Positions 1-6,148 of a DNA stretch of 9,510 bases are shown one piece after another (position 1 is the first letter of the stretch; each line of letters begins with the position of its first letter). This stretch comes from Chloroflexota bacterium (GTDB lineage: Bacteria > Chloroflexota > Anaerolineae > J036 > Brachytrichaceae). The stretch is from contig JAKALH010000080.1 of assembly GCA_021813225.1 (NCBI GenBank), forward strand, positions 1 to 9,510, given 5' to 3'. Under the pieces are notes generated by a model. It was not told where the DNA came from and did not search any database. It saw only the letters and a list, made by a program, of their open reading frames with translations. Made by a program: the position numbers and the translations under genes.

Positions 1-1046
1 GTGCCTTCCGGGGCGGGGAAGGTGATTTCCGCGCCGTACTGAAAACCGATCGGCCCGGCGGTCAGCAGGAAGAATCCGAGCAGGAACGCGGACGCCAGCA
101 GCAGCGCAGCGCTGCCGGCGAAGGTTAACCCGAGCAGCCCGAGCACCGCGCCAGCCAGCGCGACGACGATGAACGGGATGCGCCGGTGGGCGCGGTCGGA
201 CAGCGCCGGCACGATCAGCGCGCCCACGATGCCGCCCACGATCATCAGGCCGCCGGCGATGCCGGCCTGCGTGGCGGTGAATCCGCGCGGCGCGACGATT
301 TCCTCCACCCATGTTGTCACCGCATTGAACACGCCCAGCCCCACGAAGAAAATGGGCAGCAGGATCAGAAATTCCTTCTGGCGCAGCATCCCTTTCAGCC
401 CGTCGAAGACCAGCGAGCGCGTCTGTTGCTCCGGCGCGCACGGCGGCGTGGGCGGGTTCTCTCGCACGAAGACGAAGAAGATCAGCGCGGCAATGACGGA
501 GGCGATGCCATAGATGAGCAGCATCCCGCCCATGCCGGAGCCGATGACGACGAATGGCGTCAACGCCAGGCCGAGCAGGATGCCGAGGTAAGCTGCCAGC
601 GATCCGAAGCCCGCCGCGGTGGCGCGCTCGCGGACGGGGAACCAGCGCGCCGCCACGGTGGTGATGGCGTTGAGGATGAAGGGTTGGCCGACGGCGATGC
701 CGATCTGCGCGATGAGCACCCCCGTGTACGAGTTCGCCAGCAGGCCGCGCAGCAATCCGAAGCCGCCCGTCAGTGCTGCGCCGATGCCGACGGCGACGCG
801 CACGCCCCACGTGTCGATGGCCCACGATGCCGGCACGCTCACGATGATGTAAACCAGCATGAAGATCAGCGACAGGATGCCGATTTCCAGATCGCCGACG
901 CCGTAGAACCTGACGGCATCGCTGGTGACCGAGGCGAACGTGATCCACAGCAACTGGTTCACGCCGGCGACGGCCATGAATACCAGCAGCACCGCCCAGC
1001 GATACCCGTAGACTTTGTACTGCGTTTCCTGCATATGGGTCGCCAT
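1..1046 (-). CDS. MFS transporter, SLC49/FLVCR-like (3' end beyond window)
   Basis: Integral inner-membrane permease of the major facilitator superfamily. The minus-strand frame is open from ATG at 1046 to the left edge, giving 348 residues (about 10 of 12 expected helices). Visible features are W-I-T-F in helix 1; a loop 2-3 signature 'SWAIDTWGVR' near residues 73-83; the MFS-typical 'ARWFPVRERATAAGF' near 133-147; and a second-half loop 'LSDRAHRR' near 280-287. The last visible residues, 'EITFPAPEG', and the N-terminal pattern resemble the SLC49/FLVCR family, whose animal members carry haem or choline. The substrate of this bacterial protein cannot be inferred. The start at 1046 has no obvious Shine-Dalgarno sequence; a second ATG lies at 1034. 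It is divergent from the lipoprotein gene. Family call is firm, subfamily moderate. A long plus-strand open frame over the same bases is an antisense shadow. Confidence 0.9.
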   Translation of the reverse strand, partial: MATHMQETQYKVYGYRWAVLLVFMAVAGVNQLLWITFASVTSDAVRFYGVGDLEIGILSLIFMLVYIIVSVPASWAIDTWGVRVAVGIGAALTGGFGLLRGLLANSYTGVLIAQIGIAVGQPFILNAITTVAARWFPVRERATAAGFGSLAAYLGILLGLALTPFVVIGSGMGGMLLIYGIASVIAALIFFVFVRENPPTPPCAPEQQTRSLVFDGLKGMLRQKEFLILLPIFFVGLGVFNAVTTWVEEIVAPRGFTATQAGIAGGLMIVGGIVGALIVPALSDRAHRRIPFIVVALAGAVLGLLGLTFAGSAALLLASAFLLGFFLLTAGPIGFQYGAEITFPAPEG

Positions 1047-1182
1047 CGTAACAGGAAATCCGAAATGTGCAGACGGCACAGGCCGAACAACTCCGAGTTC
1101 TGGAATAACCGGACCTGACAGATGTTCTACAATACAGCATGCCAACCACAGGAGAGGAACTCAGAAACTGAGTGTGTGAACC
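1047..1182. promoter_or_regulatory. Divergent intergenic region (transporter / lipoprotein)
   Basis: This 136-bp gap separates two divergent genes and should hold both promoters. For the rightward gene, TACAAT at 1128-1133 is a plausible -10 box 50 bases before the ATG, but no convincing -35 box lies 16-18 bases upstream. A perfect short inverted repeat AACTC-C-GAGTT (1089-1099) could be an operator. A small hairpin CTCAG-AAA-CTGAG (1160-1172) sits in the lipoprotein leader. The only strong purine-rich stretch, CAGGAGAGGA (1149-1158), is about 25 bases from the ATG, too far for a normal ribosome-binding site unless the hairpin closes the distance. All of this is pattern reading and weak. Confidence 0.3.
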
Positions 1183-1305
1183 ATGTTCAAGAACCAGTTA
1201 CTCGTGACAGGCGCCATTGCATTGACCGTACTCGCCAGTGCGTGCGGCGGGGCCGGCAAACCGGCGGCGAGCGCGACCAGCGCGCCCAAAGCGACATCCG
1301 CCTAG
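1183..1305 (+). pseudogene. Lipoprotein signal peptide cut off by in-frame TAG
   Basis: Forty codons starting at ATG 1183 encode a textbook lipoprotein leader: a short basic start (MFKNQ), a hydrophobic core, and lipobox LASAC with the lipid-accepting cysteine at residue 21. A Gly/Ala/Ser/Thr/Pro-rich tether follows. A TAG at 1303-1305 then stops the frame. The next long open frame (ATG 1321) is in exactly the same frame, 138 bases from this ATG, and begins with the same kind of tether. Leader and downstream protein were therefore almost certainly one gene of 363 codons. A single C-to-T change (CAG to TAG) would explain the break. An in-frame TGA at 1177-1179 fixes 1183 as the upstream limit of the start. 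A sequencing or assembly error is possible. Confidence 0.7.
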
Positions 1306-1320
1306 GCAGGGAATGAGAAA

Positions 1321-2274
1321 ATGCCACAGCCCACCCAAAAGCCCGCCGCTACGCCGGAGTCGAAGGCCAACGCGGCTTCGGGCGGCGGCACCCTCAGCAT
1401 CGACAGCCTGAACGGCGGGCTGGGTAAGCTGAAGAGCTATCGCCTGCACGTCGTATACAACTACGACGGCAAAAATGCCAAGGGCGACCCCGATAAGGGC
1501 GGCATCGACCTGATGCAGGAGATGGCGTCAAATAAGGACCAGCACATGAAGTTCTCCGGCACGGGCGGCGGCAGCACCAACAATTCCGCGCTGGAGACCT
1601 ACCAGGTGGGCGGCGTGCATTACATGTACAGCGCCGACCAGAAGTGCACCAGCTACTCGTCCGGCCAGAAGGATACGAGCGCCCCTGCGGCCCTGTTCAA
1701 CCCGTCGGATATGCTGGGCGGCCTGAACAGCGTCAAGCTGGTGCAGAAGGGCGACAGCGTCAATGGCGTGACTGCCGACCATTACACGGCAGCGGAGTCC
1801 AGCTTCAAGATCGGGCTGTTCACCAATGCCAAGGGCGACGTGTGGGTGGCGCAGGATGGCGGCTATGTGGTGAAGTATACCGGCCAGGCCAGCGGCAAGT
1901 CCGCGCTGCTGGGTGGCGGCGTGGAAGGCGCCATCTCCTGGGAGTACAACGTCGAAGACGCCAACAAGATCGACTCGATCACTCTGCCGCCGGAGTGCGC
2001 CGCCTCGAAGCCGGCCGACGACGTGCCGGTGCCCGATAACGCCACCGAGAAGGGCAACATCGGAAACATCATTACCTTCAAGTCGCCCGACGATGTAGCC
2101 AAGGTGACCGACTTCTATAAACAGGCGCTGTCCGCCAAAGGCTGGACCGCCGGCGAGGGCGGGCTGGAAGGGATGCTGACCTTCACCAAGGACAACCGCA
2201 CGCTGACCGTCATGATTGCCAAGGAAGCCAGCGGCGGCTCCAACGTCGTCATCACCGACGCGAAGACGAAGTAG
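1321..2274 (+). CDS. LppX/LolA-like lipoprotein body, separated from its signal peptide
   Basis: This is the 317-residue remainder of an exported lipoprotein. After a Pro/Ala/Ser-rich tether (residues 1-25) comes a beta-rich region (about 35-215) with features such as 'VQKGDSVNGVTADHYT' and 'GDVWVAQDGGYVVKYTG'. These recall the half-barrel lipoprotein fold of the LppX/LprG/LolA type, which binds lipids. A separate C-terminal domain (about 235-315) has the pattern 'VPVPDNA...FYKQALSAKGW...LTFTKDNRTLTVMI'. As annotated from ATG 1321 it lacks a signal peptide and would stay in the cytoplasm. Weak reinitiation is conceivable because GCAGGGA (1306-1312) lies just upstream. The same frame continues back to the lipobox leader at 1183 and is broken only by TAG 1303-1305. 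The gene itself ends on TAG. Function is unknown; fold assignment is an inference. It converges on the membrane protein gene 25 bases away. Confidence 0.75.
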   Translation: MPQPTQKPAATPESKANAASGGGTLSIDSLNGGLGKLKSYRLHVVYNYDGKNAKGDPDKGGIDLMQEMASNKDQHMKFSGTGGGSTNNSALETYQVGGVHYMYSADQKCTSYSSGQKDTSAPAALFNPSDMLGGLNSVKLVQKGDSVNGVTADHYTAAESSFKIGLFTNAKGDVWVAQDGGYVVKYTGQASGKSALLGGGVEGAISWEYNVEDANKIDSITLPPECAASKPADDVPVPDNATEKGNIGNIITFKSPDDVAKVTDFYKQALSAKGWTAGEGGLEGMLTFTKDNRTLTVMIAKEASGGSNVVITDAKTK

Positions 2275-2299
2275 GCGCGGCTGTCTTGCCCGAACCTTA

Positions 2300-2827
2300 T
2301 TAACCGCCGCTTTCCATCACGGCATCCAGGGTCGACACGAGCGGGTGATCTTCGCCGGCGAAGCGGGCGGCGGCAGCGCGCAGTCCCGCCGGGTTCTGCA
2401 GGATGAGCGGCAGCACCAGGTCGCCGGGGCGTTCGTCGGTATAGAACACCAGCACCCGCGCGCCGGGGCGATTTTCTACGTCGATGCGCCGGATGCTGTG
2501 CCACGCCATCAGCCGCAGGCGTCCCCAGTTGTCGCGCACCCATATCCCGCTGGCGTCGAGGATGGCGCGCGGGCGGCGCGACTCGAAGAAACCGTAGACG
2601 GCCGCTATCACGAGCACCGCCGCCGCCAGCAGCGCGACGGTTCCCGCCGGAGGGATATGGATGCGCCGATCCTGCGCCAGCCCCAGCGCGATGTAGCCGG
2701 CGAAGTACACCAGCGCGATGACGGCCAGGTTCAGCACGGTGGAGCCGAAGATGCGCTCGAAGCTGGCGTTGAAGCCGACGCCATCGGCGGGATGGCTCTG
2801 GCGCGGTTTGTTCCTGCGCTGTGTCAT
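2300..2827 (-). CDS. Two-helix membrane protein with PH-like C-terminal domain
   Basis: A 175-residue protein with a basic N-terminus (MTQRRNKPRQ), two transmembrane helices (about 29-50 and 63-83) joined by a short polar loop, and a cytoplasmic beta-rich tail (about 85-165). The tail contains 'AILDASGIWVRDNWGRLRLMAW' split by a turn, then 'IRRIDV' and 'RVLVFYTDE'. This layout (helical hairpin, then a strand pattern 'L...GI.......R.....W..I..I') is typical of bacterial PH-domain membrane proteins of unknown function. ATG 2827 is preferred over an in-frame TTG at 2854 because the longer form would overlap the divergent gene starting at 2848. No Shine-Dalgarno sequence is visible. GATAAT on this strand (2833-2838) would allow near-leaderless transcription. 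The specific role is unknown. Confidence 0.75.
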   Translation of the reverse strand: MTQRRNKPRQSHPADGVGFNASFERIFGSTVLNLAVIALVYFAGYIALGLAQDRRIHIPPAGTVALLAAAVLVIAAVYGFFESRRPRAILDASGIWVRDNWGRLRLMAWHSIRRIDVENRPGARVLVFYTDERPGDLVLPLILQNPAGLRAAAARFAGEDHPLVSTLDAVMESGG

Positions 2828-2847
2828 GCCGGGATTATCATGTACGT
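2828..2847. promoter_or_regulatory. 20-bp divergent start region, possible leaderless promoters
   Basis: Only 20 bases separate the ATG of the minus-strand membrane protein (2827) from the ATG of the DUF488 gene (2848). Each strand has a -10-like hexamer: TATCAT at 2836-2841 for the rightward gene and GATAAT (reverse of 2833-2838) for the leftward gene. Each hexamer lies about 6 bases from its start codon, so transcripts would begin at or near the AUG. Neither start has a ribosome-binding site, which fits. The -35 boxes would lie inside the opposite gene and are not convincing. Confidence 0.35.
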
Positions 2848-3447
2848 ATGGCAAACGTGGTTTTCACGGTCGGCCATTCCACACACACCGGCGACGAGTT
2901 TATCAGCCTGCTGCAGGGGTGCGGGGTCGAAACCGTCGTGGACGTGCGCACCATCCCGCGCTCGCGCCACAATCCCCAGTTCAATGCCGACGAGCTGCGC
3001 GCGGCGTTGGGCGCGGCCGGCATCGCGTATGTGCACCTGGCCGGCCTGGGCGGACTGCGCCACACGACGAAGGATTCTATCAACACGGCCTGGAAGAACG
3101 CCTCGTTTCGCGGCTATGCCGATTACATGCAGACGCCGGAGTTCCGCGAGGCGCTGGGGCAGCTCATCGCGCTGGCGGCGCAGACGCGCTGCGCCATCAT
3201 GTGCGCGGAAGCGGTGCCGTGGCGCTGCCATCGCTCGCTGATCGGCGATGCGCTGCTGGTGCGCGGCATCGAGGTGCGCGACATCATCAGCGCCACATCG
3301 TGCAAGCCCCATCAGCTCACGCCGTGGGCGAAGGTGGACGGCGAGCGAATCACGTATCCGGCTGAGCAGCCCTCCCAGCACCCCAGCAGGGGCGCCGCGA
3401 GGCACGACCCTGGGTCGGGGCTGCGAAGCCTTGATGGGTCTGGATGA
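2848..3447 (+). CDS. DUF488 family protein
   Basis: A 199-residue DUF488 protein. Diagnostic motifs are in order: 'TVGHST' near residues 7-12, 'VDVRTIPRSRHNPQF' at 31-45, 'YVHLAGLGGLR' at 61-71, 'Y..YM..PEFR' at 90-100, and 'MCAEAVPWRCHRSLIGD' at 118-134. The last carries the conserved Cys119, Glu121, Cys127, His128 and Arg129. The family is widespread but its biochemical role is not settled. The start at 2848 (MANVVFTVGHST) matches the usual family N-terminus; an ATG at 2821 would add nine unlikely residues. The family core ends near residue 171. The last 28 or so residues are low-complexity and are encoded largely by a foldback element (3366-3424), so the natural stop was probably displaced. 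It is the last host-type gene before the phage block and converges on it. Confidence 0.9.
   Translation: MANVVFTVGHSTHTGDEFISLLQGCGVETVVDVRTIPRSRHNPQFNADELRAALGAAGIAYVHLAGLGGLRHTTKDSINTAWKNASFRGYADYMQTPEFREALGQLIALAAQTRCAIMCAEAVPWRCHRSLIGDALLVRGIEVRDIISATSCKPHQLTPWAKVDGERITYPAEQPSQHPSRGAARHDPGSGLRSLDGSG
3366..3424. repeat. GC-rich foldback element in the DUF488 3' end
   Basis: Nested inverted repeats lie within 59 bases. The outer arms are GCAGCCC (3366-3372) and GGGCTGC (3418-3424). The inner arms are CCCAG (3374-3378) and CTGGG (3410-3414). Two further internal hairpins are CCCC-AGCA-GGGG (3381-3392) and CGACCC-T-GGGTCG (3405-3417). It encodes roughly residues 173-193 of the DUF488 protein, past the conserved core, so it looks like a small palindromic insertion that extended the gene. 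No T-run follows, so it is not a standard intrinsic terminator. It could be a repetitive extragenic palindrome or the scar of an insertion at the host/phage border. Confidence 0.5.
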
Positions 3448-3453
3448 CGTAAG

Positions 3454-3475
3454 AGACGCGCCACAGCGCGTGTCT
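3454..3475. terminator. Imperfect hairpin between convergent genes
   Basis: AGACGCGC (3454-3461) pairs with GCGCGTGTCT (3466-3475) around a short loop, with a two-base bulge. It sits between the stop of the DUF488 gene (3445-3447) and the stop of the fibre gene (3474-3476). That is where a bidirectional transcription stop would be useful. There is no T-tract on either strand, so a rho-independent function is doubtful. Confidence 0.3.
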
Positions 3476-4298
3476 ATCCGATCCGCATAGCCCAGAAGAC
3501 GGGGCTGTAGTCGTACAGGGTGGCGGTGTTGAGGTTGCCGCCGCTGGCCTGGTAGACGAGCAGCTCGATGTAGTCGTTGGCCGCGAGATAGGCTACCGTT
3601 GACAAGGACCCCGGGGCGGCTCCGTACTGGTCGGAGTTGTGCACGGCGTCTACCAGATGCTGGGCGTTATTCTTCCGGACCGCCATGATGCGCATGCCGA
3701 CCGTGTTGCTGGCCCACTCTACGCATCCGCCGAGCATGTAGTACCCGGCCGTCTTGATGGTGATGCGGGTGTTGTTCGTCACGGGGTCGTGCATAGCATC
3801 CGTGTCGAAGTATTCGGCGTCGAACTGGATGGGCGTCCAGGTGGTGTTTGGAATGGTCTGGGCGGCGCTCTTGATGACGCGGCAGCCGATGGCGGGCATC
3901 CAGGCGGGGGCCAGCTTGCCGCTGGCGTCTGCGATGGGGATGGTGGACGCTGCAGGCGCGGCGCTGGCGTGCGCGCCGTCGAGTCTATCGGCGTTGAGGC
4001 CGCTGACGAGTTGGCCGGCGGCGTTGGGGCCGAGCAGGAAGGGGGCCTGGGGTGTGACTTCGTTGTTGAAGGTGTGCTGGACGCGGACGATGGCGGGCGT
4101 ATCGGTGGTGAGGATGGCGGGGTCGCGGGCGGCTCGACTGCCGAAGGCGCCGAAGTCGCCCGAGAAAGGGTCTGCGGCAATGGGGGGTTCGAGAGACACG
4201 CTGCGCGTCTCTATTTCCTGCAGGGCGGCGGCCAGTTGTTGCTCGAGGGCGGCGATGCGGTTGGCGAGTTCTTCGGTGCGCCAGTATTGGATAGACAT
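3474..4298 (-). CDS. Short tail-fibre-like protein with coiled coil and C1q-like head
   Basis: A 274-residue virion surface protein. Residues 8-32 (ELANRIAALEQQLAAALQE) form a heptad coiled coil suited to trimerisation. A linker holds 'LNADRLDGAHAS' (101-112), very like the 'NADTLDG.HAS' signature of phage tail fibres. Residues about 144-272 have a C1q/TNF-like jelly-roll pattern: 'TWTPIQFDAEYFD', 'ITIKTAGYYMLGG', 'GMRIMAVRKNN', 'ANDYIELLVYQASGG', and a final 'FWAMRIG'. Such trimeric heads bind cell-surface ligands, so a receptor-binding role is likely. The start at 4298 is supported by AGGATG about 7 bases upstream. It is the last gene of the leftward phage block. A hairpin array separates it from terminase. 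A decoration protein is the main alternative. Confidence 0.75.
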   Translation of the reverse strand: MSIQYWRTEELANRIAALEQQLAAALQEIETRSVSLEPPIAADPFSGDFGAFGSRAARDPAILTTDTPAIVRVQHTFNNEVTPQAPFLLGPNAAGQLVSGLNADRLDGAHASAAPAASTIPIADASGKLAPAWMPAIGCRVIKSAAQTIPNTTWTPIQFDAEYFDTDAMHDPVTNNTRITIKTAGYYMLGGCVEWASNTVGMRIMAVRKNNAQHLVDAVHNSDQYGAAPGSLSTVAYLAANDYIELLVYQASGGNLNTATLYDYSPVFWAMRIG

Positions 4299-4479
4299 GG
4301 TTATTCATCCTGGGGCGACATGCCTCCCGGCATCCCGGGAGGGACACAGGTCGCCCCGTATGCCTCCCGGCATCCCGGGAGGGACACAGGTCGCCCCGTA
4401 TGCCTCCCGGCATCCCGGGAGGGACGTAGACGCGCTGCATGCCTCCCGGCATCCCGGGAGGGACATGGTTAATCATCCT
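4294..4479. repeat. 18-bp near-perfect direct repeat flanking the hairpin array
   Basis: GACATGGTTATTCATCCT (4294-4311) and GACATGGTTAATCATCCT (4462-4479) differ at one base and bracket the array. Read leftward, each copy contains AGGATGA, a TAA-like stop region and an ATG. The right copy holds the terminase stop (4469-4471) and an ATG at 4466. The left copy holds the true fibre start at 4298. This looks like a target duplication, or a duplication of the old terminase-fibre junction, made when the array arrived. The ATG at 4466 opens a 53-codon frame across the array that stops at 4305-4307; I do not regard it as a gene. Confidence 0.7.
4320..4464. repeat. Four-copy palindromic repeat array
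   Basis: Four identical 26-base units start at 4320, 4360, 4400 and 4439. Each contains the hairpin CCTCCCGGCATCCCGGGAGG (8-bp stem, 4-base loop) followed by GAC. The spacers are 14, 14 and 13 bases. The first two spacers are identical, so 4320-4359 and 4360-4399 are exact 40-base tandem copies; the third spacer differs. The array lies between the terminase stop and the fibre start, so the leftward transcript would carry four stable hairpins. Units are too short and spacers too similar for CRISPR. Best description: a REP/BIME-like palindromic element expanded in tandem, possibly tuning expression of the fibre gene or protecting the terminase mRNA end. Confidence 0.9.
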
Positions 4480-5962
4480 CATGTGCCCGGCGCAGCCGCC
4501 GCGCCGCCGGCTGGCTCACAGCCTCGCGCGGCAGCGCGTCGCCATCGCGAAGCGCGGCCACCAGCGCCGCGCTGATGAGATGGTCGTCATGCAGGGGTTC
4601 ATCGGCCAGGGTGATTGGGTGTCGCCATGTGACATGAGCGGGGATGCCCCACTGGAGCATTGCGCCGTGCGGGGTGTGCTCGCACTTTTCCAACTGGCGG
4701 ATGAAACGCTGGCAGTCGACGGAGTCGTCGCGGTAATGCTTGTAGCGGCCGGTCTCAATCAGCGCCAGCCAGTCGTTCAGCAGTTGCGTCTTCGATGCGG
4801 CGCTGAAGCGGAATGGCACGACCCGCGCGCGCCAGTGCCGCGCCAGGGCGCTGGCTAACCCCACGCCCAGCCCGGTCGCATCCACCACGATACGCAGCGG
4901 CTGCCACAGATCGAGGAAGCCGAACAGCCGCTGACGGTCAGTGGTGTCGTCCAGCACGTTCGCGCCGGCCAGTGCGAACTGGTCGATAGTGGTGTAGCCG
5001 GGCAGCCCGCCGGCATCGTCGACGCGGTGCACGCTGGCGACTGTCATGTCATGGTTGCCGTCATTCCCTGATGTGGGCGAAGTCCCGCCGACATCGATAG
5101 TGATGACCGTGCGCTGGCCTGGCAGCGGGGCGTAGCAGCGCGCCGGCGGCGTCGCGGCATTGAAGATCAGCGCGATGCGCCGGTCGTCGAACAGGCGGCC
5201 CGTGCGCTCGCTTTCGATGTTCTCGTACTCGCTCAGGATGACCGGGTGTTGCGCCCCCTTGCGGCGGATGGCAGCCTGCACCATGCGGCCGTAGGCTTCG
5301 TTTACGCGCGCCACATCGCGCCAGTTGATGATGAACACGCGCTGCCGCCCGTCCTGCGCCGAAAGCGTTTCCAGTTCCTGGCGCTTCAACGCCAGGTAGG
5401 TGCCGTCGTGGCGGGCCGTGCCGGTGTGCACGTGCGGGGCGTTCGTGTCCGCGGTCATCGGGTCGAAGGCGCGTTCGACATAGGACTGGTTCAGGTCCTG
5501 GCACTCATCCTTGCACAGCAGCAGGCTGGCGGTCGAACCGACGTTGGGGCGGTCGCGTTCCTGCCCCGACAGGTAGATGGCGCGCGCGCGGCCCAGGCGG
5601 ATGACGTTGCCGCTGACTTCAAGCGCCTCCAGAAACACGTTGCCGTCGGACAGCTCGGCGATGCGCCGCATGGCGTTGCGGCACTGCGGGTCGAAGGTCG
5701 GCGCGGTGTGCACGATGGACGCCCCTTTCACGCGCTGGAACAGGAACAGCAGGTACAGTTGCACGTGCGCCAGTGTCTCATTCTTGCCGGACTGGCGCGG
5801 GAAGCGCCACACGTACTGCTCGCCGTCATGCCGGATGGCCGACGCGATGACGGCGCGCGCAGGCGCCACCTGATATTCCCGCAGCGGCCGCTTGAGGATG
5901 TAGCGGCTGAACAGCTCGATGTCGCCGGCGGCTTTTGCGAGTGCGCTTGAGATGGCGTTCAT
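4469..5962 (-). CDS. terL: Phage terminase large subunit
   Basis: This 497-residue packaging motor ATPase and nuclease docks on the portal, pumps DNA into proheads and cuts concatemers. The ATPase domain has Walker A 'FPRQSGKNET' (54-63; Lys60), Walker B 'SLLLCKDE' (146-153; Asp152, Glu153) and a coupling motif 'HTGTAR' (179-184). The RNase-H-like nuclease domain has acidic residues at 'VITIDVGG' (Asp290), 'IVVDATGLG' (Asp361) and 'HDDHLISAAL' (Asp459/460). Length is normal and all key residues are present, so it appears intact. The start at 5962 has no visible Shine-Dalgarno sequence; a heptamer repeat begins 15 bases upstream and may have replaced the original leader. It lies downstream of the portal and adaptors, opposite to the common order. 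No small terminase subunit is recognised. Confidence 0.95.
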   Translation of the reverse strand: MNAISSALAKAAGDIELFSRYILKRPLREYQVAPARAVIASAIRHDGEQYVWRFPRQSGKNETLAHVQLYLLFLFQRVKGASIVHTAPTFDPQCRNAMRRIAELSDGNVFLEALEVSGNVIRLGRARAIYLSGQERDRPNVGSTASLLLCKDECQDLNQSYVERAFDPMTADTNAPHVHTGTARHDGTYLALKRQELETLSAQDGRQRVFIINWRDVARVNEAYGRMVQAAIRRKGAQHPVILSEYENIESERTGRLFDDRRIALIFNAATPPARCYAPLPGQRTVITIDVGGTSPTSGNDGNHDMTVASVHRVDDAGGLPGYTTIDQFALAGANVLDDTTDRQRLFGFLDLWQPLRIVVDATGLGVGLASALARHWRARVVPFRFSAASKTQLLNDWLALIETGRYKHYRDDSVDCQRFIRQLEKCEHTPHGAMLQWGIPAHVTWRHPITLADEPLHDDHLISAALVAALRDGDALPREAVSQPAARRLRRAHEDD

Positions 5963-5976
5963 GCAGGATGACGGAA

Positions 5977-6004
5977 GTCAGAGGTCGGAGGTCAGAGGTC
6001 AGAC
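5977..6004. repeat. Heptamer tandem repeat (GTCAGAG-type, four units)
   Basis: Four consecutive 7-base units are GTCAGAG, GTCGGAG, GTCAGAG and GTCAGAC. They end 15 bases from the terminase start codon and overlap the stop codon of no known core gene. Short heptamer runs of this kind are intergenic repeats in several environmental bacteria and are usually dispersed in the host genome. Here they occupy the terminase leader, where a ribosome-binding site would be expected. Confidence 0.75.
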
Positions 6005-6148
6005 TTACAGTCCCGTAGGGAGGATGGAGTCCCGCTTGTGCGGGAATGACTGGGTTGTGGCGAGATGATAAGGGATGAGTATGCGGGTGAGGATGGCGAG
6101 TTCGAGGGCAAGGAACAGCAGGGCGATGCGGGATTGGAGTTTGTGCAT
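6005..6148 (-). CDS. Small membrane peptide, possibly holin-like
   Basis: A 47-codon frame starting at ATG 6148 has a good ribosome-binding site (AAAGGAAA, 6154-6161, about six bases upstream) and ends at TAA 6005-6007. Residues 5-28 (QSRIALLFLALELAILTRIL) form one hydrophobic helix after a short charged start. The C-terminal third is encoded by the REP-like palindrome and is probably not native. A small one-helix protein between phage structural genes could be a holin or spanin-like accessory, but nothing in the sequence proves this. The start signal is the best support that it is translated. Confidence 0.5.
   Translation of the reverse strand: MHKLQSRIALLFLALELAILTRILIPYHLATTQSFPHKRDSILPTGL
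6025..6050. repeat. REP-like palindrome, GTCATTCCCGC family
   Basis: Read leftward this begins GTCATTCCCGCACAAGCGGG. It is the widely distributed palindromic repeat whose translation gives the familiar spurious 'VIPAQAG' peptide. The stem CCCGC/GCGGG surrounds a four-base loop. It lies within the end of the small membrane ORF and supplies that ORF's last codons, so it probably inserted into or just after the gene. Its copies are normally dispersed in bacterial chromosomes, so its presence indicates the phage block has been resident long enough to collect host repeats. Confidence 0.75.

Noticed and set aside
186..1118. 310-residue plus-strand frame
   Set aside because: It is antisense to the clear MFS transporter. 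Its composition is rich in Arg, Asp, His and Gln, typical of antisense frames in GC-rich DNA.
1183..2274. Amber recoding (TAG read as an amino acid)
   Set aside because: TAG ends at least four genes here, including this one, so general reassignment is not supported. Local readthrough cannot be excluded but has no visible signal.
3448..3473. tRNA or clear attachment core at the host/phage border
   Set aside because: No tRNA-like cloverleaf is seen, and the other prophage end is outside the window, so no matching att repeat can be shown.
4320..4464. CRISPR-like array of four repeats
   Set aside because: Units are 26 bases and strongly palindromic, spacers are only 13-14 bases, two spacers are identical, and no cas genes are nearby.
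4305..4466. 53-residue ORF across the hairpin array, with collagen-like PPGMPGG stretches in other frames
   Set aside because: It is composed wholly of repeat sequence and begins at a duplicated start region. The proline/glycine pattern is a by-product of the palindrome.
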